Positions 1 through 7,058 of a stretch of DNA of 8,675 bases are shown one piece after another. The notes under the pieces were generated by a model. That model had not been told where the DNA came from and searched no databases. It worked only from the letters and a program-made list of their open reading frames with translations. This DNA comes from Prevotellaceae bacterium (GTDB lineage: Bacteria; Bacteroidota; Bacteroidia; Bacteroidales; Paludibacteraceae). Within the stretch, counting starts at the first letter, position 1; every line of letters begins with the position of its first letter. Location: positions 1 through 8,675 of the forward strand of contig JAIRTG010000072.1 of assembly GCA_031255055.1 (NCBI GenBank), given 5' to 3'. The translations under genes and the position numbers were made by a program.

Positions 1-23
1 TAGTGAAGAATGAAGAGTGATTT

Positions 24-89
24 GCAAGTTCGCCATGTTTAATCATTAATCGCTAATCATTAATCGCTAAACACTAAACACTAATCACT
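24..89. repeat. AT-rich degenerate heptamer/octamer repeats, left end
   Basis: Bases 40-89 are built from near-copies of TAATCATTAATCGC, TAAACAC and TAATCACT. On the opposite strand these read as TTTAGTG and GATTAGTG, the unit of the perfect array at 8454-8540. The stretch is preceded at 24-51 by a 28-base segment (beginning GCAAGTTCGC) that recurs in the same orientation at 8540-8567 with three mismatches. There is no coding potential. It is the degenerate counterpart of the right-hand repeat block. Confidence 0.8.
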
Positions 90-300
90 GTCTTACGGGG
101 CGTTGCGGGGCAGCGCCCCCCAGAGGGGGTAGCGGAAGACCGCCAACGGCGGGCTGAAGCGAGGGGGAGACTTCCCCCCCTCATTCTCTTTCTCATTCTC
201 TTTCTCTTTCCGGAAGGAAGACCGTACCGCGAGCCGGAACGAGGGGAAAACTTCCCCCCCTAATCCCTCATTCTCTTTCCGGAAGGAAGACGACAAGGGC
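81..300 (+). repeat. GC-rich intergenic repeat modules, left copy
   Basis: This GC-rich, strongly structured stretch contains GGGGCAGCGCCCC and GAGGGGGAGACTTCCCCCCC. Bases 81-156 match the reverse complement of 8374-8446 with only a few substitutions and one small gap. The similarity continues through the C-tract, the CTCTTTCTC stretch and GGAAGGAAGACCG as far as about 240. The GGAAG(GAAG)AC motif occurs three times (about 134, 213 and 281), so the block looks like two full modules and one partial module. An open frame runs through it on the minus strand, but it is low-complexity and made of repeat sequence, so I do not call it a gene. No transposase or terminal target duplication is visible. 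Confidence 0.85.
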
Positions 301-333
301 CGATAGCGTTATTTAATCCTTAACCGATTTTTA

Positions 334-341
334 TACCTTTG
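334..341 (+). promoter_or_regulatory. Putative -7 promoter box for the symporter gene
   Basis: TACCTTTG fits the Bacteroidetes -7 consensus TAnnTTTG and lies 31 bases before the ATG at 373. No good TTTG -33 element is seen at the expected distance, so the call rests on the -7 box and its position. Confidence 0.55.
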
Positions 342-372
342 CAGACATTTGTCGTAAAATACATAAAAATAA

Positions 373-1818
373 ATGCCAATGTCGGGAGCAACAATATTGC
401 CGATTGTCGCAATATATTTCATCATACTACTATCCATCTCATTCGCTATCGGGAAAAAAGGAAGCGATAATAATGCGTTTTTTCTGGGGAATAAAAAATC
501 GCCTTGGTGGATTGTTGCCATAGGCATGGTGGGTTCGTCCGTTTCCGGCGTCAGTTTTGTGTCCGTACCCGGCATGGTCGGCGGAATCGATTTCAGCTAT
601 ATGCAGACAGTGTTCGGCTTCTTTTTCGGATACCTGATTGTGGCCAACGTCTTACTGCCGCTCTATTACAGCCTGAATCTGACCTCAATATATACTTATC
701 TGAAAGATCGTTTCGGAAATTATTCCTATAAAACAGGCGCCTCTTTTTTTCTGCTCTCCAAAGCGACTGGCGCTGCCGCACGATTGTATGTCGTGACGCT
801 CATCCTGCAGCGGTTTGTTTTCGACGCATGGGACGTCCCTTTTGGGCTGACGGCTATTGTTATTATTTTGCTGATATGGCTCTACACTTATAAAAGCGGC
901 ATCAAAACAATTGTGTGGACGGATACATTACAGACAATCGTGATGATTTCGTCCCTCGTGCTGATTATTTTTCAAACGGTTAAGCACATTCATACGGATG
1001 TGGGGGAAATTGCGCATGTACTTGCAATGAGTGAAAAAACGCGGATTTTTGTTTTTGACGACTGGAATAGCAGGCAACATTTCTTCAAACAGTTTTTTAG
1101 CGGAATCTTTATTGTGATCGTTATGACCGGCTTGGATCAGGATATGATGCAGAAAAATCTTAGCTGTCGGAATATCAAAGAGGCGAAAAAAAATATGTAC
1201 TGGTACGGGATTTCGTTTGTGCCTGTAAATTTTCTGTTCCTGATACTGGGAGCGATGCTTTTGATGCTTTCGGCGCAAAACAATATCGAACTGCCCGCTC
1301 TGCCCGATGATATACTCCCGATGTTTGCTGTAAATTATCTGGGTAGAAGCGTAACGATATTGTTTGTGATTGGCATTATTGCGGCGGCTTTTTCGAGCGC
1401 CGATTCTGCCCTTACGGCTCTTACGACTTCTTTTTCTGTCGATATACTGGATGTGCAAAACCGGAACAGGGATACGGCAAAACGTACCAGAATGATTATT
1501 CATATTGGTATTTCGGCAGTGTTTGCGCTGATCATTGTGCTGTTTAAGGCGCTTAACAACAAGAGCGTCATTGATGCGATTTATACCATTGCGTCATATA
1601 CCTACGGCCCCTTGCTTGGAATGTATGCCTACGGATTGTTTACCAAGAAAAAGGTGTACGACAAGGCCGTTCCTTTTATTGCGATAGCTTCTCCCGCCGT
1701 TTGCGCCCTGCTCGATTATACAATTGCTAACGGTTGGGGCTATTCTTTCGGATATGAACTGCTGATGCTGAACGGTCTGCTCACATTTCTGGGTTTACGG
1801 GTTGCTTCGTACTCGTAG
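373..1818 (+). CDS. Sodium:solute symporter (SSS family)
   Basis: This is a 481-residue polytopic inner-membrane protein of the solute:sodium symporter family, which imports a small solute using the sodium gradient. Hydrophobic segments run from residue 10 to the C-terminus, consistent with about 13 membrane helices. Family signatures include the early GMVGSSVSGVSFVSVPG stretch (51-67), the GLDQDMMQKNLSC loop (253-265) typical of Bacteroidetes members, and AAAFSSADSALTALTTSF (337-354). The serines and threonines of this last segment correspond to the conserved sodium-site helix. An in-frame TAA (370-372) directly precedes the ATG, so translation starts at 373 or at the second Met (379). There is no Shine-Dalgarno sequence, as is usual in this phylum. 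The gene stands alone and converges on the yihY-like gene 68 bases away. The substrate cannot be inferred: subfamilies carry sugars, sialic acid, amino acids, nucleosides or vitamins, and no catabolic neighbour helps. Confidence 0.93.
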   Translation: MPMSGATILPIVAIYFIILLSISFAIGKKGSDNNAFFLGNKKSPWWIVAIGMVGSSVSGVSFVSVPGMVGGIDFSYMQTVFGFFFGYLIVANVLLPLYYSLNLTSIYTYLKDRFGNYSYKTGASFFLLSKATGAAARLYVVTLILQRFVFDAWDVPFGLTAIVIILLIWLYTYKSGIKTIVWTDTLQTIVMISSLVLIIFQTVKHIHTDVGEIAHVLAMSEKTRIFVFDDWNSRQHFFKQFFSGIFIVIVMTGLDQDMMQKNLSCRNIKEAKKNMYWYGISFVPVNFLFLILGAMLLMLSAQNNIELPALPDDILPMFAVNYLGRSVTILFVIGIIAAAFSSADSALTALTTSFSVDILDVQNRNRDTAKRTRMIIHIGISAVFALIIVLFKALNNKSVIDAIYTIASYTYGPLLGMYAYGLFTKKKVYDKAVPFIAIASPAVCALLDYTIANGWGYSFGYELLMLNGLLTFLGLRVASYS

Positions 1819-1886
1819 AACCGGCTGCGTTAGCGAAGTCGAAGTCGGAAGCCGAAAAGAAGAACAGACCGCCGATCCGGCCGTTT

Positions 1887-3218
1887 CTATAAATCTTTGA
1901 TCAGCACATCGGCCGTATGCTTGAAATAACTTTCTCTTATTTTCTGTGATTTTTTCCAGAAATCATCTATCACGTCGCCTCTGTTTGCGGGAAATAGTTC
2001 GGAGCCGTTTGATTCGATTTTTTCAAACAAAAAGTTGACCGTCAGTTTATGAATGTCAATTGCGGGATGGTATGCTTTATTTTTTTGCCTGTTGCCGACC
2101 ACTTCGACCAATATGTTTGAATCGACCAGCTTGCCGCACATCTGATTGATGATTCGCACAGGAAGATGGTGTTTTTTTGAAATGTCTTCGGCGGATACAG
2201 GCGTGTCGCCGTATTCAAACTGCTTTATCACGATATGTGTGATAAAAAGATACAGGAAATGCCGATAGCGGGCGCTCATATTTCCGCTGTCGGTTTCGTA
2301 GTCGAAATTGTAAATATTTTGCGAAGCATAGGTCAATTCGGCTCCGAAAAGAATAATCAGACAGGAAATCCGTATCCACAGCAGCAAAAGCGGAATGGCT
2401 GCAAAACCGCCGTATACGGCATTGTATTTCGACAAATAGACTTGTCCCCAAATGTATAGATTTTGAAATGCCTGAAACGCGACGCCTGCCAGTATGCCCG
2501 CAATGAGTGCATTTGTGAATTTCACTTTGGCGTTCGGTATCAACACAAACATTAAGGTAAAAATCAGCGAAACAATCAGGTAGGGCGAAATCACTACAAG
2601 TATCCTTGAAAACGGACTGATGATGTCGTGTAAAAAAGAGTGGGATATGGTCGAATTGATAAAAATGGATAGTCCGCTGGAGATGATAAGCAATACCGGC
2701 AGCAGCAAAATGAGTGCAAAATAGGTCGTGAACTGCCTGACAATCGAACGCGATTTTTTTACCTGCCAAATGTCGTTGAACGCATTTTCCACTTCCATGA
2801 AAAAACTCATGACAGACCAGAGTAGAAATGCAATGCCGACGCCGATAAAAAGTCCTCCTTTCACCTCAAGCAGGTAGCGCGAAACGAACTCCATCACCAC
2901 CGGGAGCGTACCTGTTTGGCCTACGTAGGTGTCTTGCAGCGCATTTTCGATGATTTGTTCAAAATCGGCGTTAAAGCCTCTGGCGATCGAAATGAATAGT
3001 GCTATGATGGGGACAACGGCAAAGAGAATGGAGTAGGTCAGCGCAGAAGACCGTGTTGTCAGTCTTGAATTGATAAATCCCCTTATGCCCAGAATGATTG
3101 TTTTGATTATTTGATAAAAAATTCTTTTTGAGTGCGAAAGCTCGCTACCGGTTATCCGCCAAATATCGTGGCGGACAAAATGGTATATCCTTACAAAAAA
3201 ATCAATTATCTTCCGCAT
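1887..3218 (-). CDS. YihY/BrkB-family inner-membrane protein
   Basis: The product is a 443-residue integral membrane protein of the YihY/BrkB family, once misnamed ribonuclease BN. The family has about six membrane helices and its biochemical role is unsettled. Visible hallmarks are RSSALTYSILFAVVPIIALF (56-75), a helix at about 121-140, helices at about 164-190 and 205-228, the GILAGVAFQ helix (241-249), and YNAVYGGFAAIPLLLLWI (265-282) followed by a GAEL motif (292-295). A soluble C-terminal extension (about 310-443) includes a segment (about 325-395) resembling a winged helix (VSAEDISKKHHLPVRIINQM, then VDSNILVEV). This extension is common in longer Bacteroidetes homologues. The ATG is fixed by an in-frame TAA six bases upstream. 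The gene begins only 22 bases after the 3' end of rnpB on the same strand. It has no obvious promoter of its own, so it may depend on read-through or on a promoter inside rnpB. Confidence 0.9.
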   Translation of the reverse strand: MRKIIDFFVRIYHFVRHDIWRITGSELSHSKRIFYQIIKTIILGIRGFINSRLTTRSSALTYSILFAVVPIIALFISIARGFNADFEQIIENALQDTYVGQTGTLPVVMEFVSRYLLEVKGGLFIGVGIAFLLWSVMSFFMEVENAFNDIWQVKKSRSIVRQFTTYFALILLLPVLLIISSGLSIFINSTISHSFLHDIISPFSRILVVISPYLIVSLIFTLMFVLIPNAKVKFTNALIAGILAGVAFQAFQNLYIWGQVYLSKYNAVYGGFAAIPLLLLWIRISCLIILFGAELTYASQNIYNFDYETDSGNMSARYRHFLYLFITHIVIKQFEYGDTPVSAEDISKKHHLPVRIINQMCGKLVDSNILVEVVGNRQKNKAYHPAIDIHKLTVNFLFEKIESNGSELFPANRGDVIDDFWKKSQKIRESYFKHTADVLIKDL

Positions 3219-3232
3219 TTTGAGTTACTTGT

Positions 3233-3249
3233 AAAAAAACAGCAGGCCT
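3233..3249 (-). terminator. rnpB 3' end: P1 strand followed by a T-run
   Basis: On the minus strand the last rnpB bases CAGGCCTGCTG are followed by seven Ts (complement of 3233-3239). CAGGCCTG is itself self-complementary and is also the 3' half of P1, so the closing helix plus the T-run may serve as the terminator. Efficiency is uncertain, and the yihY-like ATG follows within 22 bases. Confidence 0.45.
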
Positions 3250-3616
3250 GTAAGCCGGGTTCTGTGCTTCAATTAATATAAGATGAATTAATAAAGTGTT
3301 TGTCATTTATCTGGGCCAAATATTGCTATTTGGCTCAAGCGATCTACCCTCCGGCATCGGACGAGCCATCCTGTATGCGCCGGTCTACATGATCTTGCAA
3401 CCCATAAGTCGTACGGCATCAAATGTCACCATTTGATCCGGTGAGCTCTTACCTCGCCTTTTCACCCTTATCCGCCATCGCGGACGGTTGTTTTCTGTTA
3501 CGTTGCTCTGCTTTTTCAAACAGCTTCCTGTTAGGAAATATGGTGCTCTGTGTTGCCCGGACTTTCCTCCGCTCTCCCGAAAAAGAACGGCGACAAACCG
3601 GCCTGCCTTTTTTTGC
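3241..3616 (-). ncRNA. rnpB: RNase P RNA, bacterial type A
   Basis: Read on the minus strand, this region carries the universal landmarks of the catalytic RNA that trims tRNA 5' ends. Near the 5' side is GAGGAAAGTCCGGGCAAC (from about 3572 downward). The middle has AAGGGTGAAAAGGCGAGGTA and AGAGCTCACCGG (P10/P11 core). After that come GGCTCGTCCGATGCCGGAGG and GGTAGATCGCTTGAG, and the 3' end has ACAGAACCCGGCTTACAGGC. GGCAGGCC at 3600-3607 pairs with the GGCCTGC complement at 3242-3248 to form helix P1, which fixes the ends to within a few bases. The length of about 376 nt is normal. Short open frames across this region on both strands are shadows and are not annotated. The RNA is transcribed toward the yihY-like gene. 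Confidence 0.97.
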
Positions 3617-3620
3617 CCTG

Positions 3621-3628
3621 CAAATATA
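3621..3628 (-). promoter_or_regulatory. Putative -7 promoter box for rnpB
   Basis: On the minus strand the sequence reads TATATTTG, an exact match to TAnnTTTG. It ends about five bases before the predicted rnpB 5' end, which is the expected distance to the start of transcription. The upstream DNA is very A/T-rich, with no clear TTTG at -33. Confidence 0.75.
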
Positions 3629-3915
3629 AAGATATTTTTTATTATCCGTCTTTTTATGATAGTCGGTTGTAAAAAAAATCAATGTCATGTTTCGGAAATA
3701 TTTCACAAAAATAAAGTCCTGCCGGCGACGACGATTTTAAAAGTATAATCCGTTTGACAACAAGCGTTTATTACTCTACCCGACCGGCCAGACCTACGAA
3801 AATAAATCCCTAAATCCACCCCTTATCAGGCCTGTTTATTCGACATTCGGATTGCAAAAAACAGGCACTGAAAAAATTATTTTAATAGGCGAATAAAAAA
3901 AGTGTGATTTTTTTA
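3629..3915. other. Intergenic region between divergent rnpB and small lipoprotein gene
   Basis: No convincing coding sequence is present here. The stretch is A/T-rich and sits between two divergent transcription units. It contains two inverted repeats. GCCTGTTT (3830-3837) pairs with AAACAGGC (3859-3866) across a 21-base loop. The all-A/T AATAAAAAAA (3892-3901) pairs perfectly with TTTTTTTATT (3908-3917) across the loop GTGTGA. The second abuts the -33 element of the downstream promoter and could act in regulation or as an upstream A/T element, which is inference only. Confidence 0.6.
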
Positions 3916-3945
3916 TTGTTAAGAAATATGATTTATTTAACTTTG
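3916..3945 (+). promoter_or_regulatory. Bacteroidetes-type promoter for the small lipoprotein gene
   Basis: TTG (3916-3918), a 19-base spacer and TAACTTTG (3938-3945) match the Bacteroidetes sigma-ABfr promoter pattern. Transcription would begin around 3950, leaving an A/T-rich leader of about 50 bases before the ATG at 4001. The leader has no Shine-Dalgarno sequence. Confidence 0.75.
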
Positions 3946-4000
3946 CAGGGATTTTGATTATAGGTACTATAGATTATACAATTAAAAAGTTTAAAAGAAA

Positions 4001-4192
4001 ATGAAGAAATTATTTTTAATGTTTGTAGTGGCGATGGCATTTGCTGCTTGTGGTGGATCTAAAGCTAAAGAAGAAGCCAAAGAACAAGAAGTTCCGGTAA
4101 TTGAAGAAACTATCATCGAAGAAGAAGTCGTTGTTGATACGACTGCTGTTGATACACTTCAAGTACAAGAATTAGACCCGGTTGCGGAATAA
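4001..4192 (+). CDS. Small acidic lipoprotein, function unknown
   Basis: The gene encodes a 63-residue precursor. It has a lipoprotein signal peptide: MKK, a hydrophobic core LFLMFVVAMAFAA, then Cys17 in an AFAAC lipobox followed by GGS. The mature part of about 47 residues is low-complexity and very acidic: Glu-rich at 23-46 (EEAKEQEVPVIEETIIEEE), then VVVDTTAVDT and a short tail. No folded domain is recognisable. The residues after Cys17 (GGSKAK) do not form the Lys/Asp/Glu-rich surface-export signal described in some Bacteroidetes, so I do not predict which membrane or face it occupies. The gene has its own promoter and a perfect terminator, and is probably monocistronic. Short acidic lipoproteins of this kind are frequent in Bacteroidales, but I do not know a function for this one. 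Confidence 0.85.
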   Translation: MKKLFLMFVVAMAFAACGGSKAKEEAKEQEVPVIEETIIEEEVVVDTTAVDTLQVQELDPVAE

Positions 4193-4214
4193 TTCGGCGA
4201 AAGCACTTTTGATT

Positions 4215-4246
4215 AAAGTCCGTTTCTAAACAAACGGACTTTTTGC
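4215..4246 (+). terminator. Intrinsic terminator after the small lipoprotein gene
   Basis: AAAGTCCGTTT (4215-4225) and AAACGGACTTT (4232-4242) form a perfect 11-bp stem with the six-base loop CTAAAC. The T-run of the 3' arm continues past the stem (TTTTTGCTTTT). It lies 22 bases after the lipoprotein stop codon and separates this gene from the operon downstream. Confidence 0.92.
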
Positions 4247-4343
4247 TTTTAAGCACCCGCCATTGCAAAAATCGGAGACCCGTTCCACACAACCTCCGAC
4301 AATTCCATCTTTTATTTTTTTAACAGCCTGTAACTCAATTTGC

Positions 4344-4374
4344 TTTGATAGGAAATCAAAAAATCGCATCTTTG
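4344..4374 (+). promoter_or_regulatory. Promoter of the barrel/TPR/lptC operon
   Basis: TTTG (4344-4347), a 19-base spacer and CATCTTTG (4367-4374) fit the Bacteroidetes promoter with one mismatch in the -7 box (CA for TA). The predicted transcription start near 4380 falls downstream of an in-frame ATG at 4263. This supports ATG 4425 as the real start of the first gene. Confidence 0.7.
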
Positions 4375-4424
4375 CAGACGAAAAATTTAATTATAATCGG
4401 TTTCGGCCGTTTTTTTATATACAA

Positions 4425-5693
4425 ATGCATAAAACAAAGGTAATTTTCTCATTTGCTTTCGCTTCATTTATATCCACTCTCGCCCTGTCGGGCCAAAACA
4501 ACACCAATTCACCTTATACACGCTTCGGATATGGCAGCATCGCCGACATCGCCTCAGGTGAGCAACGTGCTATGGGCGGCATCAGCTTAGGCACAAGGTC
4601 GAACCGAAGCATCAGCGCAGCAAATCCCGCTTCATACAGCGCCGTCGATAGCCTGACATTTATGTTCGACTTGGGCACGTCGGCGCTTCTGTCGCGGTTT
4701 GCAGACGGCAATCTGTCGAAAACCACATTCAACGCAAATATCGAATACATCACCATGCAATTTCGCCTGTTCAAAGGCATGGGATTCAGCACAGGCCTCC
4801 TACCCTACTCATTTGTCGGTTATAACTTCAGCTCGTCGGAACAAAATTACCTCCCTTCCGGAACAGACCCTTCGGTGAATGACACAATAACCGCAACAAA
4901 AACATTTCTGGGTACAGGAGGACTGAATCAGGTATACGTCGGCCTTTCCTACAACTTTTTCAATTACGTCTCGCTGGGAGTAAATGCCTATTACCTCTTT
5001 GGAGGCATCAATCACGACCGCTATCTTACATTCTCGTCGGCAGACGCCGCTTCCGGATCGGCAAAAGACGTATTGAATGTGAGCGACTTTCGCCTGCGCT
5101 ACGGCCTGCAACTTCACAATACTTTCGGCACAAAGCACCAACTGACACTGGGCGTGATCTATGAAAACAAAAGCAGTCTGGACGGCAAATTCTCCACCGT
5201 CAAATCAGGAGCGCTCTCGGACGAGGAAACATTCGACGACTATAAATACGACCTTCCGGAAACATTTGGAGCGGGTTTGTTCTACATCTATGATGAAAAA
5301 TTATCATTAGGGGCCGACTTTTCGCTGCAACGATGGAGTAAAATCAACTTCGGAAACAATTCGGAACCATACAACGACCGCTGGAAAGTGGCCGTAGGAG
5401 CAGAATACCAGCCCGACGGTAAAGGTCGTAAAATACTTGACAGGATGAAATACCGCTTAGGCCTCAACACCAGCAGTTCATACTACAACATCAATGGAAA
5501 AACGCCCGCAAACGGCTTTGGTATAACTTTTGGAATAGGCCTGCCGCTGAACAAGTCGATGGTCTTTTCGGGAATAAATGCAGCCGTTGAATACGGAAAA
5601 CTGGGCACAAATCGACTATTGAGTGAAGATTATTTCAAACTCACATTCAATATCTGTTTTAACGAGACGTGGTTCTTTAAACGAAAATTATAA
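4425..5693 (+). CDS. Outer-membrane beta-barrel protein, conserved in Bacteroidetes
   Basis: The product is a 422-residue precursor with a clear signal peptide: MHKTK, a hydrophobic core FSFAFASFISTLAL, and probable cleavage after SG or nearby, before QNN. The mature N-terminus NNTNSPYTRFGYGSI followed by a GGISLGTRSN segment and AANPASYSAVDSLTFMFD is typical of a Bacteroidetes outer-membrane protein family with FadL/PorV-like features. The rest alternates aromatic and polar residues in short strands separated by loops, as in a beta-barrel, and ends in WFFKRKL. The reading frame stays open upstream to an ATG at 4263. That extension would put 54 polar residues before the signal peptide and lies mostly upstream of the promoter, so I reject it. 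The gene leads a tight operon (21 bases to the TPR gene, then 12 to lptC). Its role is unknown. Association with envelope or LPS biogenesis is inferred only from the operon. Confidence 0.85.
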   Translation: MHKTKVIFSFAFASFISTLALSGQNNTNSPYTRFGYGSIADIASGEQRAMGGISLGTRSNRSISAANPASYSAVDSLTFMFDLGTSALLSRFADGNLSKTTFNANIEYITMQFRLFKGMGFSTGLLPYSFVGYNFSSSEQNYLPSGTDPSVNDTITATKTFLGTGGLNQVYVGLSYNFFNYVSLGVNAYYLFGGINHDRYLTFSSADAASGSAKDVLNVSDFRLRYGLQLHNTFGTKHQLTLGVIYENKSSLDGKFSTVKSGALSDEETFDDYKYDLPETFGAGLFYIYDEKLSLGADFSLQRWSKINFGNNSEPYNDRWKVAVGAEYQPDGKGRKILDRMKYRLGLNTSSSYYNINGKTPANGFGITFGIGLPLNKSMVFSGINAAVEYGKLGTNRLLSEDYFKLTFNICFNETWFFKRKL

Positions 5694-5714
5694 CATCATT
5701 AAATTACTGACAAT

Positions 5715-7046
5715 ATGAAAAAAAATAAATTAATTCTATTTGCTTTTGTCTTATGCGGAGCAGCGGTATTTGCTCAGGAAGAAGATGGCGACAAACAATG
5801 TTTGGTAAATATCAGTTTATTTAACGAATCGGCTAAAAACAAGCAATATGCAGACGCCTACACACCATGGTTGGCAGCATACGGCGAATGTCCGGACGCC
5901 AATCGTGCCATTTATCAACGCGGACGTGAGATTCTTCAATGGAAATTCACACAATTGAAAACTGCGGAAGAGTTTAACGAAACACTCAAACTGATGATGG
6001 AAATGTATGACAAACGTATCCAATACTTTGGCGAAGATCCGCGTTATCCGACACCATGGATTCTGGGTATAAAAGCCTTGGATTATGTGACCTATCAACA
6101 AGACGAAAAACTGAAACCGACGGCCTACGAATGGTTTGTCAAGTCGATAGACGCGCTGGGAAAAGAATCCGAAATACCGGTATTGACCGAATTTTTCAAA
6201 CTCTCTGCGGCCATGTACAAAGCCGACAAAGAAACCCACGGCGAAAAATTCATTACCGATTATTTAAAAATAAGCGATCTGCTCGACAAACAGGCAAATG
6301 ATCCGGAAAACAAAAATGCAGCGTTCAGCGCACAGTGGAAACAGGCAATTGACTACGAATTTGTACAAAGCGGCGCCGCCGAATGTACCACGCTGGACGA
6401 GGTGTATGCCAAAAAAGTAGCCGAAAATCTGGAAAATCTGGAATACCTGAACAACGTACTGGCATTTTACCGGATGACAGGATGTACCGACCAGGATGTT
6501 TACTTTATGGCCGCCGAAGCCGCTCATAAAATAGAACCGACAGAAGGCTCGGCGCTTGCACTGGCGCAAATGTCCTATACCAAACGCAAAAATTACGAAG
6601 AAGCCATCAACTACTATCAACAGGCGACGGATCTTACCGAAAACAACATTGATAAGGCCGACCACCAATATAAAATTGCATTTGTGTACTACAACGATTT
6701 GAAAAACTATCAACGTGCACGCGACTATGCACGAAATGCCCTCAAGTTCAACCCCAACAGAGGCGATGCCTATCTCCTGATCGGATTTATGTATGCGGCA
6801 TCGAAAATCTACGACGACCCTGTTTTGGCAAAATCGGTCTATTGGGCTGCGGTTGACAAGTTTATTCAAGCAAAAAATGCGGATTCAGACCCCGAAAACG
6901 TAGCAAGTGCGAACAGATACATTGCCTCATACAGTCAATATTTCCCCTCGAAAGAAGACATTTTCTTCCATCCCGATTTGACCGACGGCGGCAGTTTCAC
7001 CGTCGGCGGATGGATTGGAGAAACGACGAGGGTTCGTGAAAAATAG
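5715..7046 (+). CDS. Periplasmic TPR-repeat protein
   Basis: The gene encodes 443 residues with a Sec signal peptide (MKKNK, core LILFAFVLCGAAVFA, probable cleavage AFA|QE at residue 20). The mature protein is alpha-helical and Tyr/Ala-rich. TPR-like helix pairs are clearest at about 278-307 (ALALAQMSYTKRKNYEEAINYY, cut here: ALAQ..KNYEEAINYY), 315-346 (YKIAFVYYNDLKNYQRARDY) and 349-385 (GDAYLLIGFMYAA). Earlier helices at 40-75 and 130-170 look like degenerate repeats. Cysteines at 29, 59, 224 and 257 could form disulfides. The C-terminus (FFHPDLTDGGSFTVGGWIGE, 417-436) is a conserved-looking non-TPR end. TPR arrays bind protein partners, and the position between a barrel gene and lptC suggests an envelope-assembly scaffold, which is inference. 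It starts at an ATG 21 bases after the barrel gene with no Shine-Dalgarno sequence. Confidence 0.88.
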   Translation: MKKNKLILFAFVLCGAAVFAQEEDGDKQCLVNISLFNESAKNKQYADAYTPWLAAYGECPDANRAIYQRGREILQWKFTQLKTAEEFNETLKLMMEMYDKRIQYFGEDPRYPTPWILGIKALDYVTYQQDEKLKPTAYEWFVKSIDALGKESEIPVLTEFFKLSAAMYKADKETHGEKFITDYLKISDLLDKQANDPENKNAAFSAQWKQAIDYEFVQSGAAECTTLDEVYAKKVAENLENLEYLNNVLAFYRMTGCTDQDVYFMAAEAAHKIEPTEGSALALAQMSYTKRKNYEEAINYYQQATDLTENNIDKADHQYKIAFVYYNDLKNYQRARDYARNALKFNPNRGDAYLLIGFMYAASKIYDDPVLAKSVYWAAVDKFIQAKNADSDPENVASANRYIASYSQYFPSKEDIFFHPDLTDGGSFTVGGWIGETTRVREK

Positions 7047-7058
7047 TCCTTCCGAAAA

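Noticed and set aside
93..296. Open frame on the minus strand in the left repeat region
   Set aside because: It lies wholly in the GC-rich repeat, encodes low-complexity Lys/Glu/Pro sequence, and the matching right-hand copy does not preserve it as a gene.
928..1503. 191-codon frame opposite the symporter gene
   Set aside because: It is antisense to a well-supported SSS gene, and its Arg/His/Lys/Tyr-rich composition is typical of a shadow frame.
1819..1886. Shared terminator between the convergent symporter and YihY-like genes
   Set aside because: Only a 5-bp CGGCT/AGCCG pairing with a long loop and no T-run on either strand is present.
2215..2769. 184-codon minus-strand frame within the YihY-like gene
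   Set aside because: It is an alternative frame of the same strand with no recognisable domain, while the overlapping frame carries YihY motifs.
3423..3748. Three short open frames on both strands around 3423-3748
   Set aside because: They overlap rnpB and its promoter, and the RNA landmarks explain the conservation.
6264..6869. 201-codon frame opposite the TPR gene
   Set aside because: It is antisense to a clear TPR coding sequence, with Val/Ile/Phe/Cys-rich shadow composition.
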